Part shown: positions 10,934 through 21,084 of the stretch, piece after piece
How positions within the stretch are numbered: position 1 is the first letter of the stretch
Layout of the letters: every line of letters begins with the position of its first letter
Origin: Anthoceros angustus
Lineage: Eukaryota > Streptophyta > Anthocerotopsida > Anthocerotales > Anthocerotaceae
Assembly (NCBI GenBank): GCA_010909165.1
Contig: VJWM01000253.1
Location: 1 to 64,000 of the forward strand
DNA length: 64,000 nt
Direction of reading: 5' to 3'
Translations under genes and position numbers: made by a program
The notes under the pieces: model-generated
The model's database searches: none
What the model saw: only the letters and a program-made list of their open reading frames with translations
What the model was told of the DNA's origin: nothing

Positions 10934-12260
10934 ATGCCGGGTGGCGCCTCCGGCCAGGCGGCTTCACCGCATCCACCGGCCAGGCGCTTTTATACCGGGC
11001 TCTCCAACAAATGGGCGTTGGGAACCTTCATGCCTGCGGAAACGGCGGAACCAACAACAACTCCGGCAATTCCGTGGCACCATAGGTCGAGCAATCCGGC
11101 ATTTACAACTTTGCTTGACGTACTTTACCTCATTGGATCCGGAGCCCTTCCCTCCGTCCATGCACTGGTGCCTTTTCCTACCCAAGTTTCTCCAGCCGCG
11201 TATTTCAACCATCCCCGGGCGGGATATGGGAATCCTTTGCCTACATCAGGAGCTGGATTCGCCAATCCCCTGCCGGGATATGGAGTCGGATATGGAAATC
11301 CCGTGAGTGGGCAAGGAACAGGGCTTGGACAAGGACCTCTGGCTGGGCAAGGACTTCCATTACCACCTCTGCCAAACACATCGTTGGCACAGCAGGCTGC
11401 CTTGATGCCACCCTTCTCCACATACCAACCAACATACACAATAGAGTTCAAGGAACGTGACAGGTTCAATGGAACTAAATACCCTGTGTGGAGCGTCCGC
11501 ATGCGTGCAGCCCTTGATGCTCGGCATGTGTGGAGCGTTGTGAGCGGGCAGTTCCAACAACCAGCTTCTACTTCTCCTCCACCTGACCAGGACAGATGGG
11601 AGAATGCCAACCGTCGCCACGCGCGCCTGTAAGTGGCACGGGCGAGGTGTTAGTACCTGATGTGGCTTTCCTCACCAAGGCTGAAGACATCTGGACACAA
11701 GCAGCGTCGGCGTGAAGAACGTGCTTACCCTGCATCTTTGTCGAGCGAACTCTTCACTCTTCGCATGCGTGAAGGGAAAAGGTTCTTTACCGTGATGAAG
11801 TTGAACAACTTGAGCCAACTGATCTCTCTTGGCTTTCCCATGCCGAACTTGATGCGGTTGTACGACTTCTAACAGCCTTCTGCGCTACCGGTCACACGAT
11901 TGGTGCCACCTCGAGGGGCAAAAGCTCTGGCAGACAACGATCATGATCAACTGCGGATGTTGTTGGCGCCCTCTTTCAAGAAGAAGCGATCCGTCAACTC
12001 CATTCCAACTACGTCGCATCAAAGCGACAAGTACTTTTAAAATTCAAACCACAAGCGAGGCAAAAACTTGCAGAATGGGTCTTGAAGATTCAAGGCTGGA
12101 ATGATCAAAACAAGGCTCTTGCAATTGGTGTGGTTCTCTCGATCACAGGGAGTGTAGAAAAAAGTCCGAGAACCCAAAAGGCCGAGAAAGCTAGCAAGGC
12201 GTTTGAGGCTCATGCGGTTTCCAAGGACAAGCCAACAAAGGCCTCTTCCTTTCAAGCAAC
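10934..12260 (+). pseudogene. gag: gag of inner copia (Gly/Pro-rich N-terminus plus capsid-like domain)
   Basis: The longest frame (10934-11632, 232 codons) starts with a Pro/Ala/Gly-rich region containing repeated GYGNP and GxG units at about residues 95-140, then enters the conserved copia gag start: FKERDRFNGTKYPVWSVRMRAAL (split by frame only at its end near 11632). Downstream frames 11700-11880 (ELFTLRMREG), 12000-12350 (QKLAEWVLKIQGW, Lys-rich tail) continue the capsid-like domain and a basic C-terminal region with at least four frame changes. No CCHC knuckle is visible. Gag would form the cytoplasmic virus-like particle. The glycine-rich repeat is unusual for this family. Confidence 0.7.
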
Positions 12261-12640
12261 CCGTGGTGCTTGGTTTGCTGCTTCCGAGCTTGATGATGCA
12301 CAGTATCTCGATTCGAGAACAACGACTGCGTTTGCCATAATAGAAAATTGATCACAAATTTCACCTCTTCATACTTGAAAGAATCCTTCCGGGAGATGAA
12401 CTCACGAGGACAGTCTAAAATTCTTGGTGGTGCTCTTGCTCTTTCCGGCGATGAATGGCGGATCTTCCAGACTGACAATGTCCTCTTTGTACCTGACATG
12501 GCAAAGCACCTACTCTCATTAGCGAGTTGATGCAGCTCAAGAATTTAGAGCTTAAATTCACTGCTACTGGATGGACACTTAGCGAGTCTAGATTCTCCTC
12601 TGTTGTTGCCCAGGGCTTACTTGTGCAGGATCTATACAGG
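12255..12640 (+). pseudogene. retropepsin-like protease region of inner copia
   Basis: The frames 12255-12530 and 12527-12640 give the usual copia protease landmarks: a damaged LDSR/G-TTT site (LDSRTTTAF in place of an LDSGATxH-type active site), TNFTSSYLK, the glycine/ALSGDEWRIF strand, and DNVLFVPDMAKHLLSLASL. The active-site Gly is read as Arg and a frameshift follows, so the aspartic protease is not functional as read. It would cleave the Gag-Pol polyprotein. Confidence 0.62.
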
Positions 12641-13530
12641 CTAGACATGCAGTGTCTCCCTGTTAAAAGTGTCCATCTGTTGCTCGGTCTCGGTCATTTA
12701 GCACAACTCACAGCATGCCGTCTTGGTCATGCTAACAAGGATAAGTTGGTTAAGATGTCCAACACAGAATGTTATCGGAGCCTCTTCCCAAATGCTTCCA
12801 AGACCTTCCTCTTTGTGATGCATGCATAGTGGCCAAGCAAAAGAGTTACCATTCCTACTACTCGGCTCATAGGTCTTACGCTATCTGGACCTAGTGCATG
12901 CGCATCATCTCGGAAGATTCATGCGGTCCTTGGGAGGTTCTCTTTACTACCTCACACTTACGGATTTTAGTGTATTCTTGGACATACCCACTCCAAAATC
13001 GGATACTTTCCTGCTATTCCAAGAGTGGCTCACAATGATACAGAGACAGACTGGGACTCACCTTCGCTGCTTAAGATCAGATAACGGCACAGAGTTCGTA
13101 AATGCTGTATTCGATGAGTATCTTGCTCAGTCTTTGTCGCCCATCGATTATTCCATATACCCGACAGAATGGGGTAGCGAGCACAATCAGACTCTCCTCA
13201 GTATGACCCGGAGTATGTTGGCCTCGGGGGCTCGATGGCTCTTGGGCGGGCGGTTGTCACGCCACCTATATTCTCAATCGGCTACTCACCTGCGGTCCGG
13301 CCGGACTCCCGAGATGATGCAGGGCGCAAACCTAGTTTGCTTCACCTTGATATTCGGTTCACACTATGCTTACATCCATGAAGAGCAGTAGAAGCTTGAG
13401 GATAGGGCTCGACCTCTCGTGTTTGTTGGTTATGGTGAGGAGACAAAAGCCTATAAGCTCTATGATCCTCACTCCAGGTCTTCTATATTTGCCCGTAGTG
13501 TCACCTTCAAGGAACTGCAGGCTCCTCCTT
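12640..13530 (+). pseudogene. GAG-pre-integrase and integrase of inner copia
   Basis: CRLGHANKDKLVKM (12715-12760) is the GAG-pre-integrase motif, and CDACIVAKQKS follows near 12820. The catalytic core shows LRSDNGTEFVNAVFDEYL (13070-13125), with the second catalytic Asp. The block that should carry the catalytic Glu (QNGVAERKN type) is read as EWGSEHNQ near 13165-13190 and is damaged. MTRSMLASG, TPEMM and FGSHYAYIH match the C-terminal part, and FVGYGEETKAYKLYDPHSR (13421-13480) is the end of the integrase region. The enzyme would join cDNA to chromosomal DNA. Confidence 0.78.
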
Positions 13531-13539
13531 CTTTGACTA

Positions 13540-14730
13540 CCACTTCAGCAGCCTGTCCCTTGGACCCTGATGATTTTGATGAATTCCCCTCTGAATATCC
13601 TCAAGATGCTGCATATGAACCGCCTCCTGCCCCTCGTTTTGATCAACAGGCTACCGGTTCAGGGGGTGAAAATGCAGCTCAGTCATCAGCACAATTTGTC
13701 CCTGTGCCTGTACACCAACCACAACCGTTGCCTGCAGCACCTGGACAGTTTATACTAGCGGATGTTATGGACCAGGTTGATGTTTACGTTCCCTATACGA
13801 CATGTGGTACACTCTCCTCGAACATGAGCTCGAGGGGTCCATGCGGATACAGTGCAGGCCCGAAGATCTTTCATGTCGTGGAACTCTGAGCAATTAGTTG
13901 CAGAACCCGATGAGCTAGAGGCTGTTGAGGAACCAGCCCCAGAACCTGAACCAGTTGTTGAAGAGCGGAGGTATCCCAATAGATCTCGTCCATCAAGGGA
14001 AAATTGGAACACAAGGCCCTATGAATCTGAGGATTTCAGGATTCCTCGATCTGCTCGATTTTGTGAAGTTCTCTCCACCAGCACCATCCACCCAGCAGAA
14101 CCTCGCACATATCAGGAGGCAATAACTGGTCAGGATAAACACCACTGGCTTCCTTCAATTCAGGATGAATACAATTCGCTGATAAAGAATGGGACATGGG
14201 AGCTTTGTCCTTTACCTGCTGGGAGGAGGACGGTTAGCTGCAAGTGGGTATTTAAACACAAGCTGAATGCTCAAAGAGAAATAGCACGATATAAGTCACG
14301 TTTGGTTGCTCGGGGTTTCTCCCAAGTTGTAGCGTAGACTTCAGGCGTTGACCACATTGTCAAGACACGATCAATCGAGAATGATGTTAGCTCTAGCGAC
14401 TGCAGGCGGGATCTTGAACAAATGGACGTTTCAACCGCCTTTCTGTATGGAGAGCTTGAAGAAGACATATACATGGATCAGCCTGAGGGTTTCGTGGATC
14501 CTGAACATCCAGATTGGGTTTGCAGGCTCAAGAAAACTCTATACGGCTTGAAGCAAAGTGCTCGTGAATGGTACAAGTGTATAGACAAGTATCTCAAGTC
14601 GATAGGTTTCATCCAGAACTCAGCTGATGCCAACGTGTACATATATTCCAAAGGAGGTTACTTGGTCATCCTAGCACTTTATGTTGGCGATGCTATCATC
14701 GGCAAACAACAAAACTCTTGGATTGGGTGA
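13540..14730 (+). pseudogene. pol: connector and reverse transcriptase of inner copia, first copy
   Basis: 13540-14040 is a Pro/Glu-rich linker (EPAPEPEPVVEERRYPNRSRP at its end). RT follows: NGTWELCPLP, CKWVFKHKLN, ARYKSRLVARGFSQ (14180-14335), a stop at 14336, then [39 protein letters not shown], and the active-site region LYVGDAII near 14680. The family has YVDD; here the first Asp is Gly, which would abolish polymerase activity. 14422-14730 is an uninterrupted frame. This half-kilobase is better preserved than its duplicate at 15.25-15.82 kb. Confidence 0.82.
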
Positions 14731-15249
14731 AGGTATGTTACTGGCGAACGACATGAAAGACATTGGACAACTTACCTTTGTCCTTGGCGTTGTTGCGAGA
14801 GATAGACCTTGAGCACTTGTCACCGCAGGACTAAGTACATTGGCGGAAACTCTTGACGTTTCAATCTGCGGATGCTAAGCACATAAGCACACGAGAAGTG
14901 TTGGGGTTAAACTCTACGCTCATGAGTCCACAAGGCGATATGAGCGTGAAGCTATAGGCAGTTCATTGCTCCGGCCTGGGTTGTCTCAACTACATTAGGC
15001 TGTTGGACAAGGCGGGCATCCGGCACTCCGTTGGTCAGGTTTCTCAATATCTTGAGAATCCGGGCCCCGAACTTGGATGGCGGTTAAAAGGATCCTCCGA
15101 TACCTTAAAGGCACATCTACTTTGGATTATGTTTCCGGAGCGACAATGCCATCACTCTTGAGGATACGGATCTTGGTAGGGCCAGCGGCCCGGATCAACG
15201 CAAGAGCATCTCGTATTGTTTCATGCTATCGTGCATTTATCATTTGAGT
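14043..15249 (+). repeat. tandem duplication in inner copia, unit 1
   Basis: Starts TCCTCGATCTGCTCG and ends CATTTGAGTT, then restarts as unit 2 at 15250. It covers RT from the connector to the first part of RNase H. Confidence 0.85.
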
Positions 15250-16440
15250 TCCTCGATACCTCGGTTTGTGAAGTTCTCTCCACGGCACCATCCAGTGAAC
15301 TCTCGCACATATCGGAGGCAATAAGCTGAGTCGGGATAAACACCACTGGCTTCCTTCAATTCGGGATGAATACAATTGATAAAGAATGGGACATGGGAGC
15401 TTTGTCCTTCTTTGGGAGGAGGCGGTTAGGCGCAAGTGGGTATTTAAACACCTGGTGAATGCCGGGGAGAAATAGCCTCGATATAAGTCACGTTTGGTTG
15501 CTGGGGTTTCTCCCAAGTTGCGTGAACTTAGACTTAGGCGTTGACCCTTGTCAAGACGATCAATCGAGAATGATGTTAGCTCTAGCGGTGCAGGGGCGGG
15601 ATCTTGAACAAATGGAGCGTTTCAACCGCCTTTACGTATGGAGAGCTTGAAGAAGACATACATGGATCGACTGAGGGTTCGTGGATCACGAACATCCAGG
15701 GCCCGGGTTTGCGAGGGCTCAAGAAAACTCTATCTGACGAAGCAAAGTGCTCGTAGATGGTACAAGTGTATGAACAAGTACCTCAAGTCGATAGGTTTCA
15801 TCCGAACTCGGTGATGCCAGCGTGTACATATATTCCAAAGGAGGTTACTTGGTCATCCTAGCACTTTATGTTGGCGATGCTATCATCGGCAAACAACAAA
15901 ACTCTTGGATTGGGTGAAGGTATGTTACTGGCGAACGACATGAAAGACATTGGACAACTTACCTTTGTCCTTGGCGTTGTTGCGAGAGATAGACCTTGAG
16001 CACTTGTCACCGCAGGACTAAGTACATTGGCGGAAACTCTTGACGTTTCAATCTGCGGATGCTAAGCACATAAGCACACGAGAAGTGTTGGGGTTAAACT
16101 CTACGCTCATGAGTCCACAAGGCGATATGAGCGTGAAGCTATAGGCAGTTCATTGCTCCGGCCTGGGTTGTCTCAACTACATTAGCTGTTGGACAAGGCG
16201 GGCATCCGGCACTCCGTTGGTCAGGTTTCTCAATATCTTGAGAATCCGGGCCCCGAACTTGGATGGCGGTTAAAAGGATCCTCCGATACCTTAAAGGCAC
16301 ATCTACTTTCGGATTATGTTTCCAGGGCACTGACAATGCCATCACTCTTGAGGATACGGATCTTGGTAGGGCCAGCGGCCCGGATCAACGCAAGAGCATC
16401 TCGTATTGTTTCATGCTATCGTGCATTTATCATTTGAGTT
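15250..16440 (+). repeat. tandem duplication in inner copia, unit 2
   Basis: Repeats 14043-15249. Its first 570 bases differ from unit 1 by many short indels, while its last 620 bases are almost identical to unit 1. It ends CATTTGAGTT at 16440 and then continues into the rest of RNase H. Confidence 0.85.
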
Positions 16441-16790
16441 CTAAAAGCGAGACATCCATACATCATCCACGGAGGCCGAATACAAAGCACTTACAGACTC
16501 GTGAGGAGGTTTGAATGGGGACTTTTCTAGCGGTTTGGGCTTTCCATGATCGATTCCCACAACCATCTTACTGCGACAACATGTCTACTATCGCTTTGGT
16601 GGGAATCCGGCGTTTTCATCGCGCACTAAGCATGAAATTCACCATCACTCGTCGGACATTATGGGCGCCAGGTGATCAAAATCCGGCACATATCAGCGGT
16701 GAATAAATGGCGATGCTTACAAAACTTACCGACAAGCAAGCATGTTTTCATATGGAGCCTTGGGCACGGTGAGTACTCTTCTTACTTGCC
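15823..16790 (+). pseudogene. pol: RT C-terminus and RNase H of inner copia
   Basis: The plus strand reads [10 protein letters not shown] (again Gly for Asp) near 15860, then RNase H: AVKRILRYLKGTSTFGLCF (16263-16320), a damaged TDADWAG block, KSISYCFML, SSTEAEYKAL broken near 16470, TFLAVWAF, YCDNMSTIAL (16570-16600), FTITRR and HISGE (16690-16704). RNase H would degrade the RNA strand during cDNA synthesis. Frameshifts separate most blocks. Confidence 0.78.
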
Positions 16791-17202
16791 TTGACATCCA
16801 GGTGAATGCTCCAGGTGCTAGACGGATGAAGCTCCTTTGCCTATCTAATCATTTGGCACCCAGCTGCAATCTATTTTGGCAATGGGACTTTGGCGACCTT
16901 CTCATTTGGTCTTCGGTGCCTCATCGATCCTCGGGGAGGCTTGCTTCTTCACTGGTCTCATTGCCACGCCGGCAGCGATTTTGCTTGACTGCCATCTCGA
17001 TTCGTTGCTCTGTCGCATAGCCTAATCCGCTTTCTTCATCACGTCTTTGCGGTGATTTTTAAATGCTTTGGCGCCTTTCTGCTCCTCTTTCGATGCAGTA
17101 CGCGGTACAATCGCCCAGTGCAATTCGCCATACGGCGGTGTTTCCGCCATCTGGGTCCTCGGTCTCGGTTGGTAGGCTAACCCGGCGTTGTAGTTAAGGG
17201 TG
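16791..17202 (+). other. 3' untranslated region and weak polypurine tract of inner copia
   Basis: No coding signal after the RNase H end. The bases just before the 3' LTR are AGTTAAGGGTG (17192-17202), a degraded version of the purine run that primes plus-strand DNA synthesis. Confidence 0.5.
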
Positions 17203-17387
17203 TGTTAAAACCCCGAGGGTTATTAGTAACCACGGGCACTAGTTACCTAGCTACCTAGATTAAGGGTTATATATATAATGAAGGTTGTGTAGTAATCTTT
17301 CGGGGTTTAGTATATAAGGACACCTCTTTGTAAACTTATTATATAATTGTTGTTATCAAGTTTCTTTGTCTCTCTCTAGCATTTCAT
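17203..17387 (+). repeat. 3' LTR of inner copia
   Basis: Starts TGTTAAAACC and matches the 5' LTR over its whole length with a few indels. The end is ambiguous by three bases because the CATAA duplication overlaps the terminal CAT. Confidence 0.87.
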
Positions 17388-17392
17388 CATAA
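17388..17392. repeat. target-site duplication, right copy (CATAA)
   Basis: Matches 9678-9682; see the left copy. Confidence 0.72.
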
Positions 17393-17559
17393 TCGAGATG
17401 GATCATGTACACAGCCAGGGAGGTCGTGTAATCCTTCCTAACCTCTGAGCACGAGCACCTCTATAGGTGCTTGTTCAACTCTTAGTTCATCTAGGTGGAG
17501 GAATGTGCTCTGCATTAGCAGGTATCAACTGCCCTTGATGATCATGTCCATCTTCTTGG

Positions 17560-18330
17560 AAGATCACCCTTAGCACCTCCAGTTGGAGTAGGCTTCATGC
17601 ATCTTGTTCTCATTGAAGAACACGTCGTTGAAATCTGAACAACCTTTCTAGCCTCTGGATCCCACAAGCGGTATCCCATCTCACGGAATCCACCATAAAA
17701 ATACATTTCTTGGACTTGGGTGCCAACTTGTCGAAACTCTTTTGGAACATGGCGGTATGCCTCACAAACACTCGCAGATGCTTGTAGGATGGTTTCTTTC
17801 GGACCATAGCTCCTCTGGAACTGCTTTCGTCATGACCTTATTATGGGAATCATTAATAAGATGAAGCTGCGATGAACCGCTTCCACGCCCAAAACCCATT
17901 AGGCAATCGAGTTTGACAACAAACTCGCATCCTCTCAGAATGGTTACATTCATCCGCTCGGCCACACCATTTTGTGGAGGAGTATCTGGTGATCAATTCT
18001 CTTTTGATTCCCTTGGAATCACGGAATGTGAAGCTTTCGAAACATACTCTCCACCATTATACGTCACGAGACACTTCAATCGGTGTTGATTCTCTACAAG
18101 GGTGACAAATTTGAAACACCGTCGAACTTCATCCTTTTCCTCAAGGATAAACCCACACCTTGCGTGAAATCATCTATGAAAGTGACAAAAGTAGGAGGCA
18201 CCACCTAATGATGCGGTTGGCATAGGTCACATACATCCGTGAACCAACTCAAGGGTTTACTTCTACTTTTACCTCGTGTTCGATGTGATGATTTTGTCAT
18301 TTCCCATATAAGCGTGCTCACACATCGAGA
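17560..18330 (-). pseudogene. integrase of outer copia
   Basis: On the minus strand 18000-17936 reads DTPPQNGVAERMNVTIL, the block with the catalytic Glu; NGGEYVSK (near 18060) marks the second catalytic Asp, here read as Tyr through an indel. Downstream are LINDSHNK, PEELWSERN, HLRVFVRHTAMF, LAPKSKKCIFM (17790-17690), which match the C-terminal part of copia integrase. It sits directly next to the inner insertion, with the RT half on the far side at 9.0-9.66 kb. Confidence 0.8.
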
Positions 18331-18571
18331 GATCGGAGAAGTTAAACGAGGATATAACGAGCGAGATAAAACCTTCATTCCTTAAGGGCATATGTCCTAG
18401 CAAGCAATACCACAAAACATTTGGTTGCTCATCACTTGAATCCACGATCTTTGGCGTGTTTACGAAGTGAGTACAAAGTGCCACACTTGATCCACGAGCT
18501 AACATAAGAGAACCTTTGGAGATCTTCCAAGAGTGATCCCCAAAACCAGCGGTGGTAACCGCATCATCCAA
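18269..18571 (-). pseudogene. GAG-pre-integrase domain of outer copia
   Basis: A 100-codon minus-strand frame with DHSWKISKGSLMLARG, followed by NVLWYCLLGHMPLRNEGF, the LWHxRLGHM motif of the pfam GAG-pre-integrase family with one substitution, and CEHAYMGND at its end. It precedes integrase in the polyprotein. The region 18571-18850 just upstream should hold the protease, but I see no clear DSGA-type motif, so that part is badly decayed. Confidence 0.75.
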
Positions 18572-18849
18572 GCATCTGCGCTAATCATGCTCTTTGTCAA
18601 CTTGAACATGCCTAACGTCCTTCACATGAATGAAGATCCGTTGTCAAACTTGAGTTGCACATCACCTCGCTGCGATCCATGCATAGTTATTTCCAAGCCT
18701 AACGCATCCTTTCCTTGTAGCATCATCGTGTTAAACCACTCTCTATGAGTAACATGGAAAGATGCACCGAGTCAATTATCCAATTGCGGAATAAATGACT
18801 ATCCACGTGGTAATGCGGCATTCAAGTAAGAAGAGATAAGGACATCTCC

Positions 18850-19740
18850 GTCCTCAGAGTTTAACTCTTCCAACTGAAGTCGCCTTCTTGTCGTCCTTCT
18901 TCTCTTTTCCTTGGTCCTTTTGAACTTCTCGCACTCTCTTTTAGTGACCCCTTTTGTGACAATAGTGACACTCCACATTCTTGTTACGACTACGAGATTT
19001 GCTACGAGAAAAGCTTATCCGGTTGCTTCCCCGCATGGGTGGACCTCCCTCTCACTATGAGGGCACCGGAACCTTTGGAAGGTTCCATGTTTTTCTCACC
19101 TCCTCGGTTAACGCTACCTTCTACATTTACAATGGTAAGACCACTAGCGAGTAATTACTCAGGCATGAAAGGTATCCCAACTCTCGTAATGTGACCAGCG
19201 AAACATAGCTCTCACGGAATAAGGAACGTGATACCTTGAGATGAGGCTGAAAATGGTATTGAAATCATTCGGATGATCGGACATCCTCGTCCCTTCCTTC
19301 ATCTTCAAGTCCACCGGTTGTTTCAACCAACACGAAGCCGCACTTTGCTTCTCATACAGTCACACCGCCACGTCGTAACTCGTGGTCTTATCTTTCACAT
19401 TGAAGTACCTTTGACAATGTTAGCATGATAGTAGATCTAGCAAGCTCATCCAGTCCGCCACTCATCACAGTCATACTATCGGTTTGGCTAACAACTTTAT
19501 GGGCTTGATCGCTTTTACGCACTAGAACATTATACACTTGTTCTTTCCGAGCGGGAAGTTAGTACCATCTAACTTCGATATTGTAGCGTTTTCTAATGAT
19601 GACATCATGACTCAAAAATCGTCTGACATAAAACATTCGACGCCTTGTCGGAAAAGTCAAAGAAAAGCGATCACGTCAGTGCATGTATTTTGCCGTTGTA
19701 TTCCACTGATAATATTTTAATTTTACGCTCCACCGTTTCG
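18850..19740 (-). pseudogene. gag: gag of outer copia with CCHC zinc knuckle
   Basis: Minus-strand pieces give the copia gag pattern: KLDGTNFPL near 19575 (start of the domain), DELARSTIMLTLSKV near 19400-19450, SYDVAVRLYEKQSAASCWLKQPVDLKMKEG at 19290-19385 with one frame change, and ESWDTF near 19180. The zinc knuckle CHYCHKRGH..KREC lies at 18930-18971, followed by a Lys/Arg-rich tail. Gag packages the RNA and forms the particle. Several frame changes break it. Confidence 0.75.
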
Positions 19741-20330
19741 CAACTTCTGTCTTTGCCCGCGCCTGCCACCGCACGTCTGCCGACCACGCGCCCGCAGCCA
19801 CCCGGCGCCCTCGCTGGACCCGCAGCCGCCAGCGATCGGTCGCACCCCGCCGCGGCCGGCGCCCGCCTCTGCATGCGTGGCCCGGCGTCGCGCCTGCGGG
19901 GCGCGGCGCCCGTGCGTCTGCAGGCCCAGCGATGCGCCCGCGCTCCAGCGCCTTTACTGGCTGGCGCGCCCAGCGTCCGTGCTGGCGGCCTGCGCCCGGC
20001 GTCGCGCTTTCGCGCCCGTGCCTGCAGGCGCCGCGCGCCGCGCAGCGCGGCGCCCGCGGCACCTTACCGCGTTCGGCCCGGCAGCGCGGCGTCCGTCTTG
20101 CCCAGCGGCCAGCTGCGCCCGCCAGCGACCCGGCGCCGTCGCCGGCCTCCGCCCGTGCTGCCGCGGCCGCGCCCGGCGTCGCGCGGCCTCCGCGGCCAAG
20201 GCCTCGCGCGCGGCACTGACTGGCAGGGTGGCGGTGACCTTGCCTCGCTCGCGGCAAGCCGCTCACGGCTTCTTTGCGGATGGCGATCCTGCCCGATCTG
20301 GATCTGCAATTCCACGAGCTCACGCTGCTG
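19741..20330 (-). other. extremely GC-rich leader of outer copia
   Basis: Between gag and the primer site lies about 560 bp of very high GC content, in sharp contrast to both flanks. The word CCCGGCGTCGCGC recurs at 19881, 19995 and 20172, and many GCGCC/GGCGC words make it self-complementary. Ala/Arg-rich open frames exist on both strands (for example 19676-20368 minus, 230 codons), but I take them as products of composition. It may be the 5' leader or a captured GC-rich fragment. Confidence 0.5.
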
Positions 20331-20365
20331 CGGCTAGAAAATTCTAACATCACAACACAGCAAAC

Positions 20366-20382
20366 CATGGCTCTAATACCGG
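20366..20382 (-). other. primer binding site of outer copia (tRNA-Met type)
   Basis: Minus strand reads CCGGTATTAGAGCCATGG, close to the initiator tRNA-Met complement TGGTATCAGAGCCATGG, next to the LTR end at 20384. Confidence 0.72.
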
Positions 20383-20383
20383 T

Positions 20384-20780
20384 TGAAGGATGCGTGACAC
20401 ATGATGGTGGAAAGAGGAGAGGAGAGGAGGAGGCAAGTGTAGCTCTCTCACATTGAGATGAGGCTTGGAGGTATTTATACCCTCAATAGAACTCTAAGCT
20501 CCACAAGAAGCTCCTAGGAAGGAGCACAAGAAGCTTCCTAGTGATTAGCTTAGCTAAACTAATGATACTTATGACACCTAGCAGACTAAGTGTATTAGAC
20601 TAAGACAAAAAAAGCAAGTTGCCCATTACGCAGATTGCCAAAAGGCGGTTGATTCGGGCCCTTGTCGGGCTTCACGTTCTAGTCTTGGTGTTCAACTATT
20701 TAGTGCGCGCAGTGTATTTGAGTTTCCCGAATGTGAGAAATGATCCGAATGGGCTGGGTGATTGACATGTTATCAATACA
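20384..20780 (-). repeat. 5' LTR of outer copia
   Basis: In element sense it ends ...GCATCCTTCA next to the primer site and probably starts TGTATTGATAACATG at 20780. The interior end is well supported by the primer site; the outer end rests only on a TG..CA boundary, as no second copy exists in the window. Confidence 0.6.
20472..20479 (-). promoter_or_regulatory. LTR TATA box (outer copia)
   Basis: TATAAATA on the minus strand, within GAGGGTATAAATACCTCC, about 90 bp upstream of the LTR end. This is a classical plant TATA context. Confidence 0.65.
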
Positions 20781-20789
20781 GGAGGGCCT

Positions 20790-20817
20790 CGTATAAAATA
20801 CTCCGTATTTTTATACG
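20790..20817. other. short hairpin
   Basis: CGTATAAAATAC, a 3-base loop TCC, then GTATTTTTATACG: a 12-base stem with one bulge. It lies 10 bases outside the proposed copia LTR end. Confidence 0.5.
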
Positions 20818-21084
20818 AAGTATGTCTGAGTATATGAACTACCATATCTGAGTTACTCTTTAAATTGCAAATATTTTACCACGGTATTTACTCATTCGAA
20901 CAACCCACGGACTTTACTGGCTAATCGTGGTTAAAAATAGCGGTTAGTTAACGAGATTAGCTAACTACTGATATAATGCTGCGATTAAGCGAGTGGTTTG
21001 GTTAATCTTATGTTGACCATAGTTAATTAACGATTACGTAATCCGGCTCGTTGTAAATTCCCGCTCATTCGTTGTAAATCTCTC

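Larger units (their letters stand above)
9683..17387 (+). mobile_element. inner Ty1/copia retrotransposon, plus strand, complete with both LTRs
   Basis: Bounded by two near-identical 188-bp LTRs in direct orientation, with a tRNA-Met primer site after the first and a weak purine run before the second, and flanked by CATAA on both sides. The interior encodes, in order, gag, protease, GAG-pre-integrase, integrase, reverse transcriptase and RNase H, the Ty1/copia order. About 1.2 kb covering RT to RNase H is tandemly duplicated, so the ancestral length was near 6.5 kb. Many frameshifts and an altered RT active site mean it is dead as read. LTR similarity suggests a fairly recent insertion into the older copia. 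Confidence 0.88.
9030..20780 (-). mobile_element. outer Ty1/copia retrotransposon, minus strand, 3'-truncated and split by a nested element
   Basis: Reading from high to low coordinates on the minus strand: LTR (20780-20384), tRNA-Met primer site (20382-20366), GC-rich leader, gag with a CCHC knuckle, degraded protease, GAG-pre-integrase, integrase (to about 17560), then after the nested insertion the connector and first half of reverse transcriptase (9660-9039). The gag-protease-integrase-RT order is that of Ty1/copia. The RNase H and 3' LTR are not found. Frameshifts are frequent, so it is not autonomous. The insertion of the plus-strand element (9683-17387) falls between integrase and RT, and the flanking minus-strand frames match the two sides of one polyprotein. 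Confidence 0.8.

Noticed and set aside
10563-10976. 137-codon minus-strand frame
   Set aside because: Overlaps the plus-strand gag N-terminal region of the inner copia; Arg-rich shadow frame without a domain.
11125-11610. 161-codon minus-strand frame
   Set aside because: Antisense of the Gly/Pro-rich gag region; its Gly/Pro pattern is the complement of the sense repeats.
19645-20368. 230-codon frames on both strands
   Set aside because: Both come from the absence of AT-rich stops in the GC-rich leader; Ala/Arg low complexity with no motif.
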